This document shows, in pieces, positions 45,501-53,256 of a stretch of DNA of 64,000 nt. The position numbers and the translations under genes were made by a program. Location: positions 186,001 through 250,000 of the forward strand of contig NZ_JAPCHV010000003.1 in NCBI RefSeq assembly GCF_026107645.2, read 5' to 3'. The notes below the pieces were generated by a model. The model was not told the DNA's origin. It did no database searches and saw only the letters and a list, made by a program, of their open reading frames with translations. The DNA is from Flavobacterium sp. MFBS3-15 (GTDB lineage: Bacteria > Bacteroidota > Bacteroidia > Flavobacteriales > Flavobacteriaceae). Position 1 is the first letter of the stretch; each line of letters begins with the position of its first letter.

Positions 45501-48500
45501 TACGGTGTAAGTACCGGCTGCAAGGCCTGTAGCTGTCGCTGCTGTGCCCCCCGATGGTGCCCATGAGTAGGTATAGCCCGGAGTTCCTCCCGTTACTGCT
45601 ACAGTAGCCGAACCGTTAGTTCCTCCGTTGCAGGATACGTTGGTTTGTGCGCCTGCGGTTGCGTTAAGCACCGTAGGCTGTGTTATGGTGAATGCCTGTG
45701 TATCGGTACATCCGTTGGCATCCGTCACCGTTACGGTGTAAGTACCTGCCGCAAGGCCCGTAGCTGTCGCTGCGGTGCCCCCCGATGGTGCCCATGAGTA
45801 GGTATAGCCCGGAGTTCCTCCCGTTACTGCTACAGTAGCCGAACCGTTAGTTCCGCCGTTGCAGGATACGTTGGTTTGCGCGCCTGCCGTTGCGTTGAGC
45901 ACCGTAGGCTGTGTTATGGTGAACGACTGTGTAGCTGTACACCCGTTTGCATCGGTCACGGTTACGGTCCATGTGCCTGCTGTAAGGCCGGTTACCGAAG
46001 TTGTTCCGTCACCTGTCGGGTTGCCCGGCGTCCAGTTGTAGGTATAAGGCCCTGTTCCGCCCGTAGCCGCATTTACTGTGGCTGCACCGGTTGATCCGCC
46101 ATTGCAGGCAATGTTGGTTTGCGAAGCCGGAGTAAGGCTTAATGCAGGAGGCTGTGTTAATGTGAATGATTGTGTAGCTGTACATCCGTTGGCATCGGTC
46201 ACTGTTACGGCCCATGTGCCTGCTGTAAGGCCGGTTACCGAAGTTGTTCCGTCGCCAGTTGGGTTGCCCGGCGTCCAGTTATAAGTATAAGGCCCTGTTC
46301 CGCCCGTAGCCGCATTTACTGTGGCTGCACCGGTTGATCCGCCATTGCAGGCAATGTTGGTTTGCGAAGCCGGTGTAAGGCTTAAGGCTGGCGGCTGTGT
46401 TATGGTGAATGACTGTGTTGCTGTACACCCGTTTGCATCGGTCACTGTTACGGTCCATGTTCCTGCGGCAAGGCCGGTTACCGAAGTTGTCCCGTCACCA
46501 GTTGGGTTGCCCGGCGTCCAGTTATAAGTATAAGGCCCTGTTCCGCCTGTAGCTGCATTTACCGTAGCTGCCCCGGTTGATCCGCCATTGCATGCAATGT
46601 TGGTTTGTGAAGCCGGTGTAAGGCTTAAGGCTGGCGGCTGTGTTATGGTGAATGACTGTGTTGCTGTACATCCATTTGCATCGGTCACTGTTACGGTCCA
46701 TGTTCCTGCGGCAAGGCCGGTTACCGAAGTTGTCCCGTCGCCCGTTGGGTTGCCCGGCGTCCAGTTATAAGTATAAGGCCCTGTTCCGCCCGTAGCCGCA
46801 TTTACCGTGGCTGCACCGGTTGATCCGCCATTGCATGCAATGTTGGTTTGCGAAGCCGGTGTAAGGCTTAATGCAGGAGGCTGTGTTAATGTGAATGATT
46901 GTGTAGCTGTACACCCGTTTGCATCGGTCACGGTTACAGTCCATGTGCCTGCTGTAAGGCCAGTTACCGAAGTTGTCCCGTCGCCCGTTGGGTTGCCCGG
47001 CGTCCAGTTATAAGTATAAGGCCCTGTTCCGCCCGTAGCCGCATTTACTGTGGCTGCACCGGTTGATCCGCCATTGCAGGCAATGTTGGTTTGCGAAGCC
47101 GGAGTAAGGCTTAATGCAGGAGGCTGTGTTATAGTAAAAGATTGCGTATCGGTACAGCCATTAGCATCTGTAACGGTCACAGTGTAGGTACCTACCGCAA
47201 GGCCCGTAGCTGTTGCTGCCGTGCCCCCCGATGGTGCCCATGAGTAGGTATACCCCGGAGTTCCTCCCGTTACTGCTACAGTAGCCGAACCGTTAGTTCC
47301 GCCGTTGCAGGATACATTGGTTTGCGCGCCTGCAGTAGCATTTAGTACCGCAGGTTCTGTAATGGCTATTGTTGCAGTATCAATACATCCATTGGCATCG
47401 GTTACAGTAACTGTATAATTTGCTGCCGCCAGTCCTGAAATGTCCTGTGTAGTTGCAGCATTACTCCACAAATAGGTAAATGGAGGTGTTCCACCGGATA
47501 CTGTAAGGTCTATAGTGCCATTGCTTCCTCCGTTGCAGCTAGCGTTTGTAGTGTTATAACTTACAGATGGTGCAGGGTTTACAGTAATATCAATGGGTAC
47601 ACGTATACCGGATCCGGAGGTGGCAGCATAATGTATGCGTCCATTCCATGTACGTGGATTGAACACTGCTCCTGTTCCCTGCGTGAAAGGATATTCAAGC
47701 CCGACACCTGTATTTATTGTCAGTGTACCGTCGGTATATGTACCTGCATTATTGGAGTAATTGAGACTTACTGATGATGAGTTTGAAGTAACATATATAC
47801 CATAGGTCTGGCCCGCCGGTACGGATAGGTTACCTACTGATATTGTAACAGCTGAACCAGTAGCTATTACAGGGGCGCTTCCCAATAATGTCCATGCTGC
47901 GGGATTGTTTTCAAATCCTGAATAGGTGCCAGCCTTGTAGTACACCTCGATTGTAGTATTTCCCATTGGACTTACATCAAATCCGGTAATAACCCGATCT
48001 GAAGTAAAAACTACGTTGAACATATTACCTCTATGGTTATTTCCCGAAGCAAAAGTAGTTTCAACTGTATTTTGTGGCCCAAGATTAACACCTTCAACAT
48101 ATATAGTTGTATCAGTTGTGAGTACAGGAGTTGTAAACGGATTTTCGGAGCCTATAGGTGTGCCTCCTGCCGGCAAGTCATACCAAATATAGCTGTCAGC
48201 TCCGCTTGCAGTAAGTGTAGCCGCGGTGTCTTCGCAGGTTTCATTTCCTGTAACAGTTACCGAAATAAGCGGTGGTTCAGTAATTGTTGCTGTTGCAGTT
48301 GTGGTGCATCCTACGGCATCAGTTACCGTAACGGTATACGTCCCTGCAGAAAGGCCGTTTGCGGAGGCACCTGTACCGCCTGATGGTGTCCAGGAATAAG
48401 TATAAGGCCCTGCACCACCGGTTACAATGGCTGTCGCAGTACCATTTACGCCACCATTTACAGAGACATTGGTTTGCGATAGCGTTGCAGCTACAGTACA

Positions 48501-49415
48501 GGGATTGATTGTAATTGAAAATGCCTGGGATGCAGAACATCCGCTATTATCATTCACGGTCACCGTAAAATTAAATGTCCCAATGGCTGTTGCAGAACCG
48601 CTTAGTAATCCCGAGGCAGAAAGCGTCATGCCGGGAGGTAAAGCTCCTCCTGTAACATTATAAGTTGGTGTTCCCAGTGCTCCGGTTTGTGAAAATTGCT
48701 TTGAATAAGGCACTCCTTCGTAGCCGTTGGTCATCCCTCCTGCAGGTGCGCTTACGGTTAATGTAGGGCAGGTATAAGGTGTGTAATTTACAGCATCAAT
48801 ACCTATGTAATCAGAATTTGTTCCGGTAGGTCCTGCAGCGGTTACAAAATACCTGAAAGCCATCCGGCCCGAAGTAGGAGCAGAAAGTCCACTTACAGTG
48901 ATGGTGTATTGTGTCCAACTACTCGGATACCCTGTTGTTGTAAGCGTAGGATTTATAGATAGTAAGAGCGTTGTAAAATCGCCAAGTGCTGACGCTCCTG
49001 TCCCTACGTTGGTGCTGGCGCCGTTAGTACTAAGTCTTACTTCCAATCTGTCAGGATAAACTTGTCCAACACCATAGTTGCGGGTATAAAAAGTCAGTAC
49101 ATCACCATTGCGGATTGTTCTGTTTGGCATCAGATACCAATTACTAATCGTTCCGGTCCCCCCGCTGGTGCTGTTAAAATTAACTCCCAAGTAAGCATTT
49201 GCTGCACCATTATAGGCGTCAAAAGGTCCTCCAGCGCCAATATTGGTTCCCTGAAACCACGATAATACTCCTACAGGTTGGCTATTGTTTTGTGTAAACC
49301 ATCCGCTCCCGGAAAGAGTAGTAATGTCATTAAAATTTTCGGTAAAAGCCTGGCTGTAAATATGGGTTGTGGCAAATAATGCCAGCAGCCAGCAATAAAG
49401 TAATGTTTTTTTCAT
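42537..49415 (-). CDS. Giant SprB-repeat surface protein with T9SS type A sorting domain
   Basis: A 2292-residue secreted protein. Order of parts: signal peptide (1-21, ending IYSQ); choice-of-anchor J-type jelly roll (about 22-205); putative Ig domain (about 215-305); a first SprB repeat; a PKD-like and a jelly-roll-like segment; a second SprB repeat; a 944-residue array of twelve near-identical SprB repeats (691-1634); one diverged repeat; two HYR-like domains (about 1715-1870) starting TVAPxPTxANLP; an MBG-like segment; and a C-terminal T9SS type A sorting domain (from FRISVFPNPAV, about 2205). SprB repeats are known from the mobile gliding adhesin SprB, which however has a type B domain. 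A barrel protein gene follows in the same operon. The ligand is unknown; adhesion or gliding is inferred. Confidence 0.93.
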   Translation of the reverse strand: MKKTLLYCWLLALFATTHIYSQAFTENFNDITTLSGSGWFTQNNSQPVGVLSWFQGTNIGAGGPFDAYNGAANAYLGVNFNSTSGGTGTISNWYLMPNRTIRNGDVLTFYTRNYGVGQVYPDRLEVRLSTNGASTNVGTGASALGDFTTLLLSINPTLTTTGYPSSWTQYTITVSGLSAPTSGRMAFRYFVTAAGPTGTNSDYIGIDAVNYTPYTCPTLTVSAPAGGMTNGYEGVPYSKQFSQTGALGTPTYNVTGGALPPGMTLSASGLLSGSATAIGTFNFTVTVNDNSGCSASQAFSITINPCTVAATLSQTNVSVNGGVNGTATAIVTGGAGPYTYSWTPSGGTGASANGLSAGTYTVTVTDAVGCTTTATATITEPPLISVTVTGNETCEDTAATLTASGADSYIWYDLPAGGTPIGSENPFTTPVLTTDTTIYVEGVNLGPQNTVETTFASGNNHRGNMFNVVFTSDRVITGFDVSPMGNTTIEVYYKAGTYSGFENNPAAWTLLGSAPVIATGSAVTISVGNLSVPAGQTYGIYVTSNSSSVSLNYSNNAGTYTDGTLTINTGVGLEYPFTQGTGAVFNPRTWNGRIHYAATSGSGIRVPIDITVNPAPSVSYNTTNASCNGGSNGTIDLTVSGGTPPFTYLWSNAATTQDISGLAAANYTVTVTDANGCIDTATIAITEPAVLNATAGAQTNVSCNGGTNGSATVAVTGGTPGYTYSWAPSGGTAATATGLAVGTYTVTVTDANGCTDTQSFTITQPPALSLTPASQTNIACNGGSTGAATVNAATGGTGPYTYNWTPGNPTGDGTTSVTGLTAGTWTVTVTDANGCTATQSFTLTQPPALSLTPASQTNIACNGGSTGAATVNAATGGTGPYTYNWTPGNPTGDGTTSVTGLAAGTWTVTVTDANGCTATQSFTITQPPALSLTPASQTNIACNGGSTGAATVNAATGGTGPYTYNWTPGNPTGDGTTSVTGLAAGTWTVTVTDANGCTATQSFTITQPPALSLTPASQTNIACNGGSTGAATVNAATGGTGPYTYNWTPGNPTGDGTTSVTGLTAGTWAVTVTDANGCTATQSFTLTQPPALSLTPASQTNIACNGGSTGAATVNAATGGTGPYTYNWTPGNPTGDGTTSVTGLTAGTWTVTVTDANGCTATQSFTITQPTVLNATAGAQTNVSCNGGTNGSATVAVTGGTPGYTYSWAPSGGTAATATGLAAGTYTVTVTDANGCTDTQAFTITQPTVLNATAGAQTNVSCNGGTNGSATVAVTGGTPGYTYSWAPSGGTAATATGLAAGTYTVTVTDANGCTDTQAFTITQPTVLNATAGAQTNVSCNGGTNGSATVAVTGGTPGYTYSWAPSGGTAATATGLAAGTYTVTVTDANGCTDTQAFTITQPTVLNATAGAQTNISCNGGTNGSATVAVTGGTPGYTYSWAPSGGTAATATGLTAGTYTVTVTDANGCTDTQAFTITQPTVLNATAGAQTNISCNGGTNGSATVAVTGGTPGYTYSWAPSGGTAATATGLAAGTYTVTVTDANGCTDTQAFTITQPTVLNATAGGQTNVSCNGGTNGSATVAVTGGTPGYTYSWAPSGGTAATATGLAAGTYTVTVTDANGCTDTQAFTITQPLTLVASAVQDFPATCVENSDGGATVTAAGGTLPYTYAWDNSEATASATALTVGNHIVTVTDANGCTATANVTISFSDTVAPVPTVANLPDITAQCSVTEADVPVPTATDECAGTIVVTHNATFPITAQGTTVITWTYEDVNGNTTTQTQNVVIDDTVAPIPTIANLPVITMQCQVLTTDIPVPTANDNCAGALVATTTDPLLYTALGTYTITWSYDDGNNNITSQTQTVVVTESAINAVTFTNQTVVYNTAAQAITVDNLPTGATVAYSISPDTGLGNAAINAGSYTVTAVVTPAPNAPNCDPITLSATLTIEQAPQVITFAPIPVKNLEADPDFQLTATASSGLPVYYTYTFTAPTAPATVTSGGWVDMLTSGIVQITAHQDGNANYLPATPVTQELVINSSDASIHTITIGDTEYANPGQDIYHLILCEDTASSVTVNLVTEVNATVVPGHTFVIQTPQPGIYTQTVTITSQDGTVTQTFTVTVEKMFQFFDIAVQKFDNVLLANNNPSTNGGYSFTAYEWYKNGVLVSRDQYFSEGPTNDDLLDPNAEYYLRLTTVEGDVLQTCIGEVTLEHSFRISVFPNPAVTGSEITVTADFPGREFNDMRIDIHDINGRLVHSGQTNQRVTQIQLGTGIEAGVYIVSCTTDKHRESFKIIVRK
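44514..47345 (-). repeat. Near-identical tandem SprB repeats, 12 units in blocks 1+5+6
   Basis: In gene order: one 231-base unit (LNATAGAQTN type, 77 residues; 47115-47345), five 243-base units (LSLTPASQTN type, 81 residues; 45900-47114) and six 231-base units of the first type (44514-45899). Units of one type differ by a few bases only. The block structure and near identity show recent expansion and homogenisation by recombination or slippage. Confidence 0.92.
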
Positions 49416-49833
49416 ATTGGTTGGTTTTGGTTTATTTATTTGGTTTTGGTTGTGCTGGATTTAGTTATTGAAATTTGTTTAGTGCCAGAGCCGGCTTAGG
49501 AAATATGTGAGAATTTACACCTTTTTTATATTATAGTATTTAGTTGGTCGTTATCAAAAAGCTATCCAAACAGTGTATGGATTCGTCAATGCTAAATGCG
49601 TTGGTAATGATTTATAAAAAATTAAACACCGTAATTAAAACTTGTTCCTTTCGGGAGCTTTTATAAGGGGCTAAAAGCAGTTTTAACAATTCAAATATAG
49701 AAGTTTAACAGATAAAATACAAATTTTTTCATTTTTTTTGTAAGATATTTACTTTTTAAATAAATTATTTAAAAAGTAAATATTAACTGTAATATAATTC
49801 TGTGTCCTAATATTACAAATCATTTAAGTGCAT
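49416..49833. other. Non-coding region upstream of the SprB-repeat gene, with a 39-base palindrome
   Basis: A 418-base AT-rich region with no coding sequence. Its main structure is a perfect inverted repeat at 49745-49783, two 19-base arms (ATATTTACTTTTTAAATAA and its complement) around a single A. No clear TAnnTTTG promoter for the minus-strand gene was recognised. The start of the region (49416-49460) is rich in TTGG runs. Confidence 0.75.
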
Positions 49834-49864
49834 AAAAAAAGCCCCTGATTAGTCAGAGGCTTTT
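49834..49864 (-). terminator. Terminator of the tRNA-Leu gene
   Basis: On the minus strand, arms AAAAGCCTCTGA and TCAGGGGCTTTT (one wobble) around CTAA, then further T. It begins one base after the tRNA 3' end. Confidence 0.88.
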
Positions 49865-49865
49865 G

Positions 49866-49947
49866 TGCGGGTGATAGGACTCGAACCTACACACCGTGAG
49901 GCACCAGATCCTAAGTCTGGCGTGTCTACCAATTTCACCACACCCGC
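49866..49947 (-). tRNA. tRNA-Leu (anticodon UAG)
   Basis: An 82-base tRNA on the minus strand. Acceptor arms GCGGGTG and CACCCGC pair fully; the anticodon stem CCAGA/TCTGG encloses the loop CTTAGGA with anticodon TAG, which reads CUN leucine codons. The variable arm is long, as in tRNA-Leu, and the T loop has GGTTCGAGTCC. The 3' CCA is not encoded. Promoter and terminator flank it, so it is a single-gene unit. Confidence 0.96.
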
Positions 49948-49990
49948 AGGCTTTAAATGAACAAGTAGCGTTGTTTCATTATTGCGAGTG

Positions 49991-50020
49991 CAAATATACG
50001 AACGTTTTCCAGCTTTGCAA
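49991..50020 (-). promoter_or_regulatory. Promoter of tRNA-Leu
   Basis: On the minus strand TTG (50018-50020), a 19-base spacer and TATATTTG (49991-49998), a full match to the Bacteroidota consensus, about 43 bases upstream of the mature tRNA 5' end. Confidence 0.8.
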
Positions 50021-50055
50021 GCGAAAATCGAAAATTTTTAAAATTTATTTTTTCG

Positions 50056-50063
50056 TACTTTTG
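50056..50063 (+). promoter_or_regulatory. -7 box of the dipeptidase gene
   Basis: TACTTTTG at 50056-50063, 28 bases before the ATG. No TTG at the usual distance. Confidence 0.5.
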
Positions 50064-50091
50064 ACTGACAAACGTATATTACTAATTTTAA

Positions 50092-51480
50092 ATGGATAAC
50101 ATAAAAAACTATGTGCAGCAGCACAGGCAAAGATTTATTGACGAACTTATAGAATTACTCAAAATACCATCTGTCAGCGCAGACAGCGCCTACTCGCAGG
50201 ATGTTATTAATACGGCGGATGCCGTTAAGGAAAGCCTCGAAAAAGCAGGCTGTGACAATGTAGAGCTTTGCGAAACGCCAGGCTATCCTATTGTATATGG
50301 CGAGAAGATAATTGATCCCAATCTTCCAACTGTACTTGTTTATGGCCACTACGATGTTCAGCCACCGGACCCGATCGACCTTTGGGATTCACCCCCGTTT
50401 GAACCTGTGATCAAAAAAACGGAGCTTCACCCGGAAGGTGCCATATTTGCCCGCGGTGCCTGCGACGACAAAGGCCAAATGTATATGCACGTAAAAGCTC
50501 TGGAGTATATGGTGCAAAACAACTCCCTGCCCTGCAACGTAAAGTTCATGATAGAAGGTGAGGAGGAAGTAGGTTCGCCAAGCCTTGCGTGGTTTGTAGA
50601 GCGCAATCAGGAAAAATTGGCTAATGACGTGATCCTTATCTCTGATACAGGGATGATCTCCAATCAGCAGCCATCTATCACCACCGGGCTTCGTGGCCTT
50701 AGCTATGTAGAGGTAGAGGTAACCGGCCCTAACCGCGACCTGCACTCCGGTTTGTATGGTGGTGCGGTAGCTAACCCAATCAACATCCTTGCAAAGATGA
50801 TTGCGCAGCTGCACGATGAGAACAACCATATTACCATTCCGGGTTTTTATGACAGGGTGCAGGAACTTTCCCGCGAAGAACGTGACGAGATGGCAAAAGC
50901 GCCATTCTCTTTAGAGAATTACAAGAAAGCATTGGATATAGAGGATATTTACGGTGAAGCGACGTATACAACCAACGAGCGCAACTCCATCCGCCCGACA
51001 CTTGATGTGAATGGTATTTGGGGAGGCTATACCGGCGAAGGGGCCAAAACGGTAATTGCCAGCAAGGCTTACGCCAAAATATCGATGCGCCTGGTGCCTG
51101 ACCAGGACTGGAACGAGATTACAGAATTGTTCACAAAGCATTTTGAAAGCATTGCCCCAAAAGGCGTGCGCGTAAAAGTGAAGCCGCACCACGGAGGTCA
51201 GGCTTATGTTACACCTATCGATAGCATTGGATATCGTGCCGCCGCCGCAGCCTACGAAGAGAGCTTTGGTATTAAGCCGATACCGGTGCGCTCCGGAGGC
51301 AGTATCCCTATTGTAGCGCTGTTCGAGAAAGAGCTTAAAAGCAAAACCATCATGATGGGCTTTGGCCTTGACAGCGATGCGATACACTCGCCGAACGAGC
51401 ACTACGGCATTTTCAACTACATGAAAGGTATCGAGACGATTCCATTGTTCTACAAGCATTTTACTGAAATGTCTAAGTAG
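50092..51480 (+). CDS. M20-family dipeptidase
   Basis: Zinc-dependent cytoplasmic dipeptidase of the M20 family. The 462-residue product has the metal-site sequence VYGHYDVQPPDP with its histidine near residue 86 and aspartate next to it, GACDDKGQ with the bridging aspartate, the catalytic glutamates in FMIEGEEEVGS, and the late HSPNEHYG metal segment. The dimerisation domain lies in the middle (DLHSGLYGGAVANP onward). Length fits the family (about 460). It is monocistronic with its own -7 box and a UUCG-loop terminator. Confidence 0.95.
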   Translation: MDNIKNYVQQHRQRFIDELIELLKIPSVSADSAYSQDVINTADAVKESLEKAGCDNVELCETPGYPIVYGEKIIDPNLPTVLVYGHYDVQPPDPIDLWDSPPFEPVIKKTELHPEGAIFARGACDDKGQMYMHVKALEYMVQNNSLPCNVKFMIEGEEEVGSPSLAWFVERNQEKLANDVILISDTGMISNQQPSITTGLRGLSYVEVEVTGPNRDLHSGLYGGAVANPINILAKMIAQLHDENNHITIPGFYDRVQELSREERDEMAKAPFSLENYKKALDIEDIYGEATYTTNERNSIRPTLDVNGIWGGYTGEGAKTVIASKAYAKISMRLVPDQDWNEITELFTKHFESIAPKGVRVKVKPHHGGQAYVTPIDSIGYRAAAAAYEESFGIKPIPVRSGGSIPIVALFEKELKSKTIMMGFGLDSDAIHSPNEHYGIFNYMKGIETIPLFYKHFTEMSK

Positions 51481-51505
51481 TTATTGATATTGATGAAATA
51501 TATAT

Positions 51506-51528
51506 AATCCGCTTCGGCGGATTTTTTT
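51506..51528 (+). terminator. Terminator of the dipeptidase gene
   Basis: AATCCGC and GCGGATT pair around the stable TTCG tetraloop, followed by a run of T. Confidence 0.9.
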
Positions 51529-51594
51529 ATAGGAATTCCAACCTTTTATATATTGTCCCGCATCTTTAAGAATAGAACCATTAGATACATTTTT

Positions 51595-52032
51595 ATGAAA
51601 AAGATCATTTTACCAATTTTATTTGCTTTTACAGCGGCTGCATCAGGACAGGTAATTGAAACTGTAATAGTGCAAGAACCGCTTACTGAAGGATGGGTCA
51701 AAGTTTACAGAGACGGGAACATTGGCTATATAGATGACATGGGACAGGAGGTAATACCACCGGTTTATGATGAGATAGGGCGATTTGGTGATTACTGCGG
51801 AAGCATGGCGATTGTTAAGAAAGAGAATTTATTCGGCCTTATTGATGTGGACGGCAATCCGGTAACGGATGTAATTTATGACGAGATAGGCAAGCCGGGT
51901 GAATACAATAGCGATTGGATATTGGTAAAATTCGACGGACTTTACGGTTTCATAGATTGCAGCGGAATAGTTGTAGTAGAACCGGCATACACCCAAGTTG
52001 AAATAAAGCGTGGCAAACTCAAAACAAACTAA
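51595..52032 (+). CDS. Secreted WG-repeat protein
   Basis: A 145-residue protein with a signal peptide (MKKIILPILFAFTAAASGQ) and three WG repeats (pattern GWVKVYRDGNIGYIDDMGQEVIPPVYDEI, then FGLIDVDGNPVTDVIYDEI, then YGFIDCSGIVVVEPAYTQV). WG repeats form beta-rich modules of unknown role, probably for binding. The frame is open from 51553 but the ATG at 51595 puts the signal peptide first. Its TAA overlaps the ATG of the ECF sigma gene by one base (TAATG), so translation is coupled; it may act in the signalling path of that sigma factor. Confidence 0.82.
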   Translation: MKKIILPILFAFTAAASGQVIETVIVQEPLTEGWVKVYRDGNIGYIDDMGQEVIPPVYDEIGRFGDYCGSMAIVKKENLFGLIDVDGNPVTDVIYDEIGKPGEYNSDWILVKFDGLYGFIDCSGIVVVEPAYTQVEIKRGKLKTN

Positions 52033-52571
52033 TGCTTGAACATGAATTCATTGCCGGTTGCTTAAGACAGGACAGGTCATCTCAAAACCATGTCTACCAA
52101 CGATATGGCGATAAGGTATTTGGTGTTTGTAAGCGTTATATGAAAGATAAAGAGCGCGCAGAAGAAATGGTTATGAACGCTTTCCTCGCCGTGTTTAAAA
52201 ATATTTCTCAGTACAAAAGGGATGGCAGTTTTGAGGGCTGGATACTGAAAATTGCTGTGAATTGCTGCCTGATGGAACTGCGTAAAAAAACCAATTTCAA
52301 TACGGAAGTAACTACAGATGCTGTGCAAATACCTGTCTACGATGAAAGGCTAACACAATGCGGCGATATAGATGCGATGCTGCGGACACTGCCTGAAGGA
52401 GCAAGAATAATATTCAACCTTTATGCAATTGAAGGATATAAACATACCGAAATAGCTAAGCAGCTAAACATATCCGAAGGCACCTCAAAATCACAGCTAC
52501 ATTACGCAAAAGAAAAACTAAAGCAGGCTTTTTTCAGTCCTGCTACTAACAAGGGAAGCCATGAAAGATAA
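52032..52571 (+). CDS. ECF-type RNA polymerase sigma factor
   Basis: A 179-residue sigma-70 family factor with region 2 (HVYQRYGDKVFGVCKRYMKDKERAEEMVMNAFLAVFKNI, then FEGWILKIAVNCC) for -10 recognition and core binding, and region 4 (LPEGARIIFNLYAIEGYKHTEIAKQLNISEGTSKSQLHYAKEKLKQ) with its helix-turn-helix; region 3 is lacking, as in extracytoplasmic-function sigmas. It is the second of four overlapping genes: the WG-repeat gene ends on its start codon and the probable anti-sigma gene begins 11 bases before its end. Its target promoters are unknown. Confidence 0.93.
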   Translation: MLEHEFIAGCLRQDRSSQNHVYQRYGDKVFGVCKRYMKDKERAEEMVMNAFLAVFKNISQYKRDGSFEGWILKIAVNCCLMELRKKTNFNTEVTTDAVQIPVYDERLTQCGDIDAMLRTLPEGARIIFNLYAIEGYKHTEIAKQLNISEGTSKSQLHYAKEKLKQAFFSPATNKGSHER

Positions 52572-53256
52572 TGAATTATATGAATTTTTTAAAGGCAGGG
52601 CAGTGGACTTTGACGAAGTTCCCTCGAATGATTTGTGGCACAGAATCGAAAAAAAGCTTGCAGAACCCTCGGCTCTGTCTTCGAAAACGGGCAGGCAGGG
52701 GTTGTCCGGCAAATTCCTGTTGCTCTCAGGGTCTATTGTAATGGCTCTTGTAATTTGGATTATAGCAAACAACCGGGGAAAAGTGGGTAAAGAAACTAAG
52801 ATGGATGTGAAGGCCGCAGGGCAAATAACAGTTCCTGTAGTCATTAAACCGGAACAGAAGGATATAAACCGTATAACAGACACCGTAAAAAAGAAAAAGA
52901 CAAATGTATTAAAGCCTGCCCCGGTACATATTCGGTTGTTGCCGCTAACCGGTGTGCAAAAACTGCCGGTTATACCTGAAACGCATTTTTTTTCGGATTC
53001 ATTAAAATTGGTCGAAAGTAAGTTCCGGTCAGAGCCTGCAACATTTAAACTTTTGAATGAAACCATAGAGACTGAAACCATTACAATTAATTCGGTTGTC
53101 TTGCCGATAGCTCCCCAGACCATAAAATTTAAAAGCAGCGATACAGTAAACCGCAGCAAGGCAAAACCCCTTATTGTTCATGAAACAGTAGCAATATCGA
53201 GAGACTCACTCCCTGCTAAGCCTAGTAAAGGTACTTTCACTATTTTAGCAGAATGA
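52561..53256 (+). CDS. Probable membrane anti-sigma factor
   Basis: A 231-residue protein with a cytoplasmic N-terminal segment (MKDNELYEFFKGRAVDFDEVPSNDLWHRIEKKL), one membrane helix near residues 49-68 (GKFLLLSGSIVMALVIWIIAN) and a low-complexity periplasmic part. The segment W-x-RIEKKL is of the kind found in Bacteroidota anti-sigma proteins next to ECF sigmas. It overlaps the sigma gene by 11 bases and the next gene by 4 (ATGA). The role as a regulator of the sigma factor is inferred from topology and position; sequence similarity alone does not prove it. Confidence 0.7.
   Translation: MKDNELYEFFKGRAVDFDEVPSNDLWHRIEKKLAEPSALSSKTGRQGLSGKFLLLSGSIVMALVIWIIANNRGKVGKETKMDVKAAGQITVPVVIKPEQKDINRITDTVKKKKTNVLKPAPVHIRLLPLTGVQKLPVIPETHFFSDSLKLVESKFRSEPATFKLLNETIETETITINSVVLPIAPQTIKFKSSDTVNRSKAKPLIVHETVAISRDSLPAKPSKGTFTILAE

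Noticed and set aside
45859..47013. Repeated 60-68-codon plus-strand open frames with near-identical products
   Set aside because: They are the reverse complement of the SprB tandem repeats, so the repeated products only mirror that array.
44514..47345. Possible CRISPR array because of regular repeats
   Set aside because: Units are 231-243 bases with no unique spacers and lie in one open reading frame; they are protein repeats.
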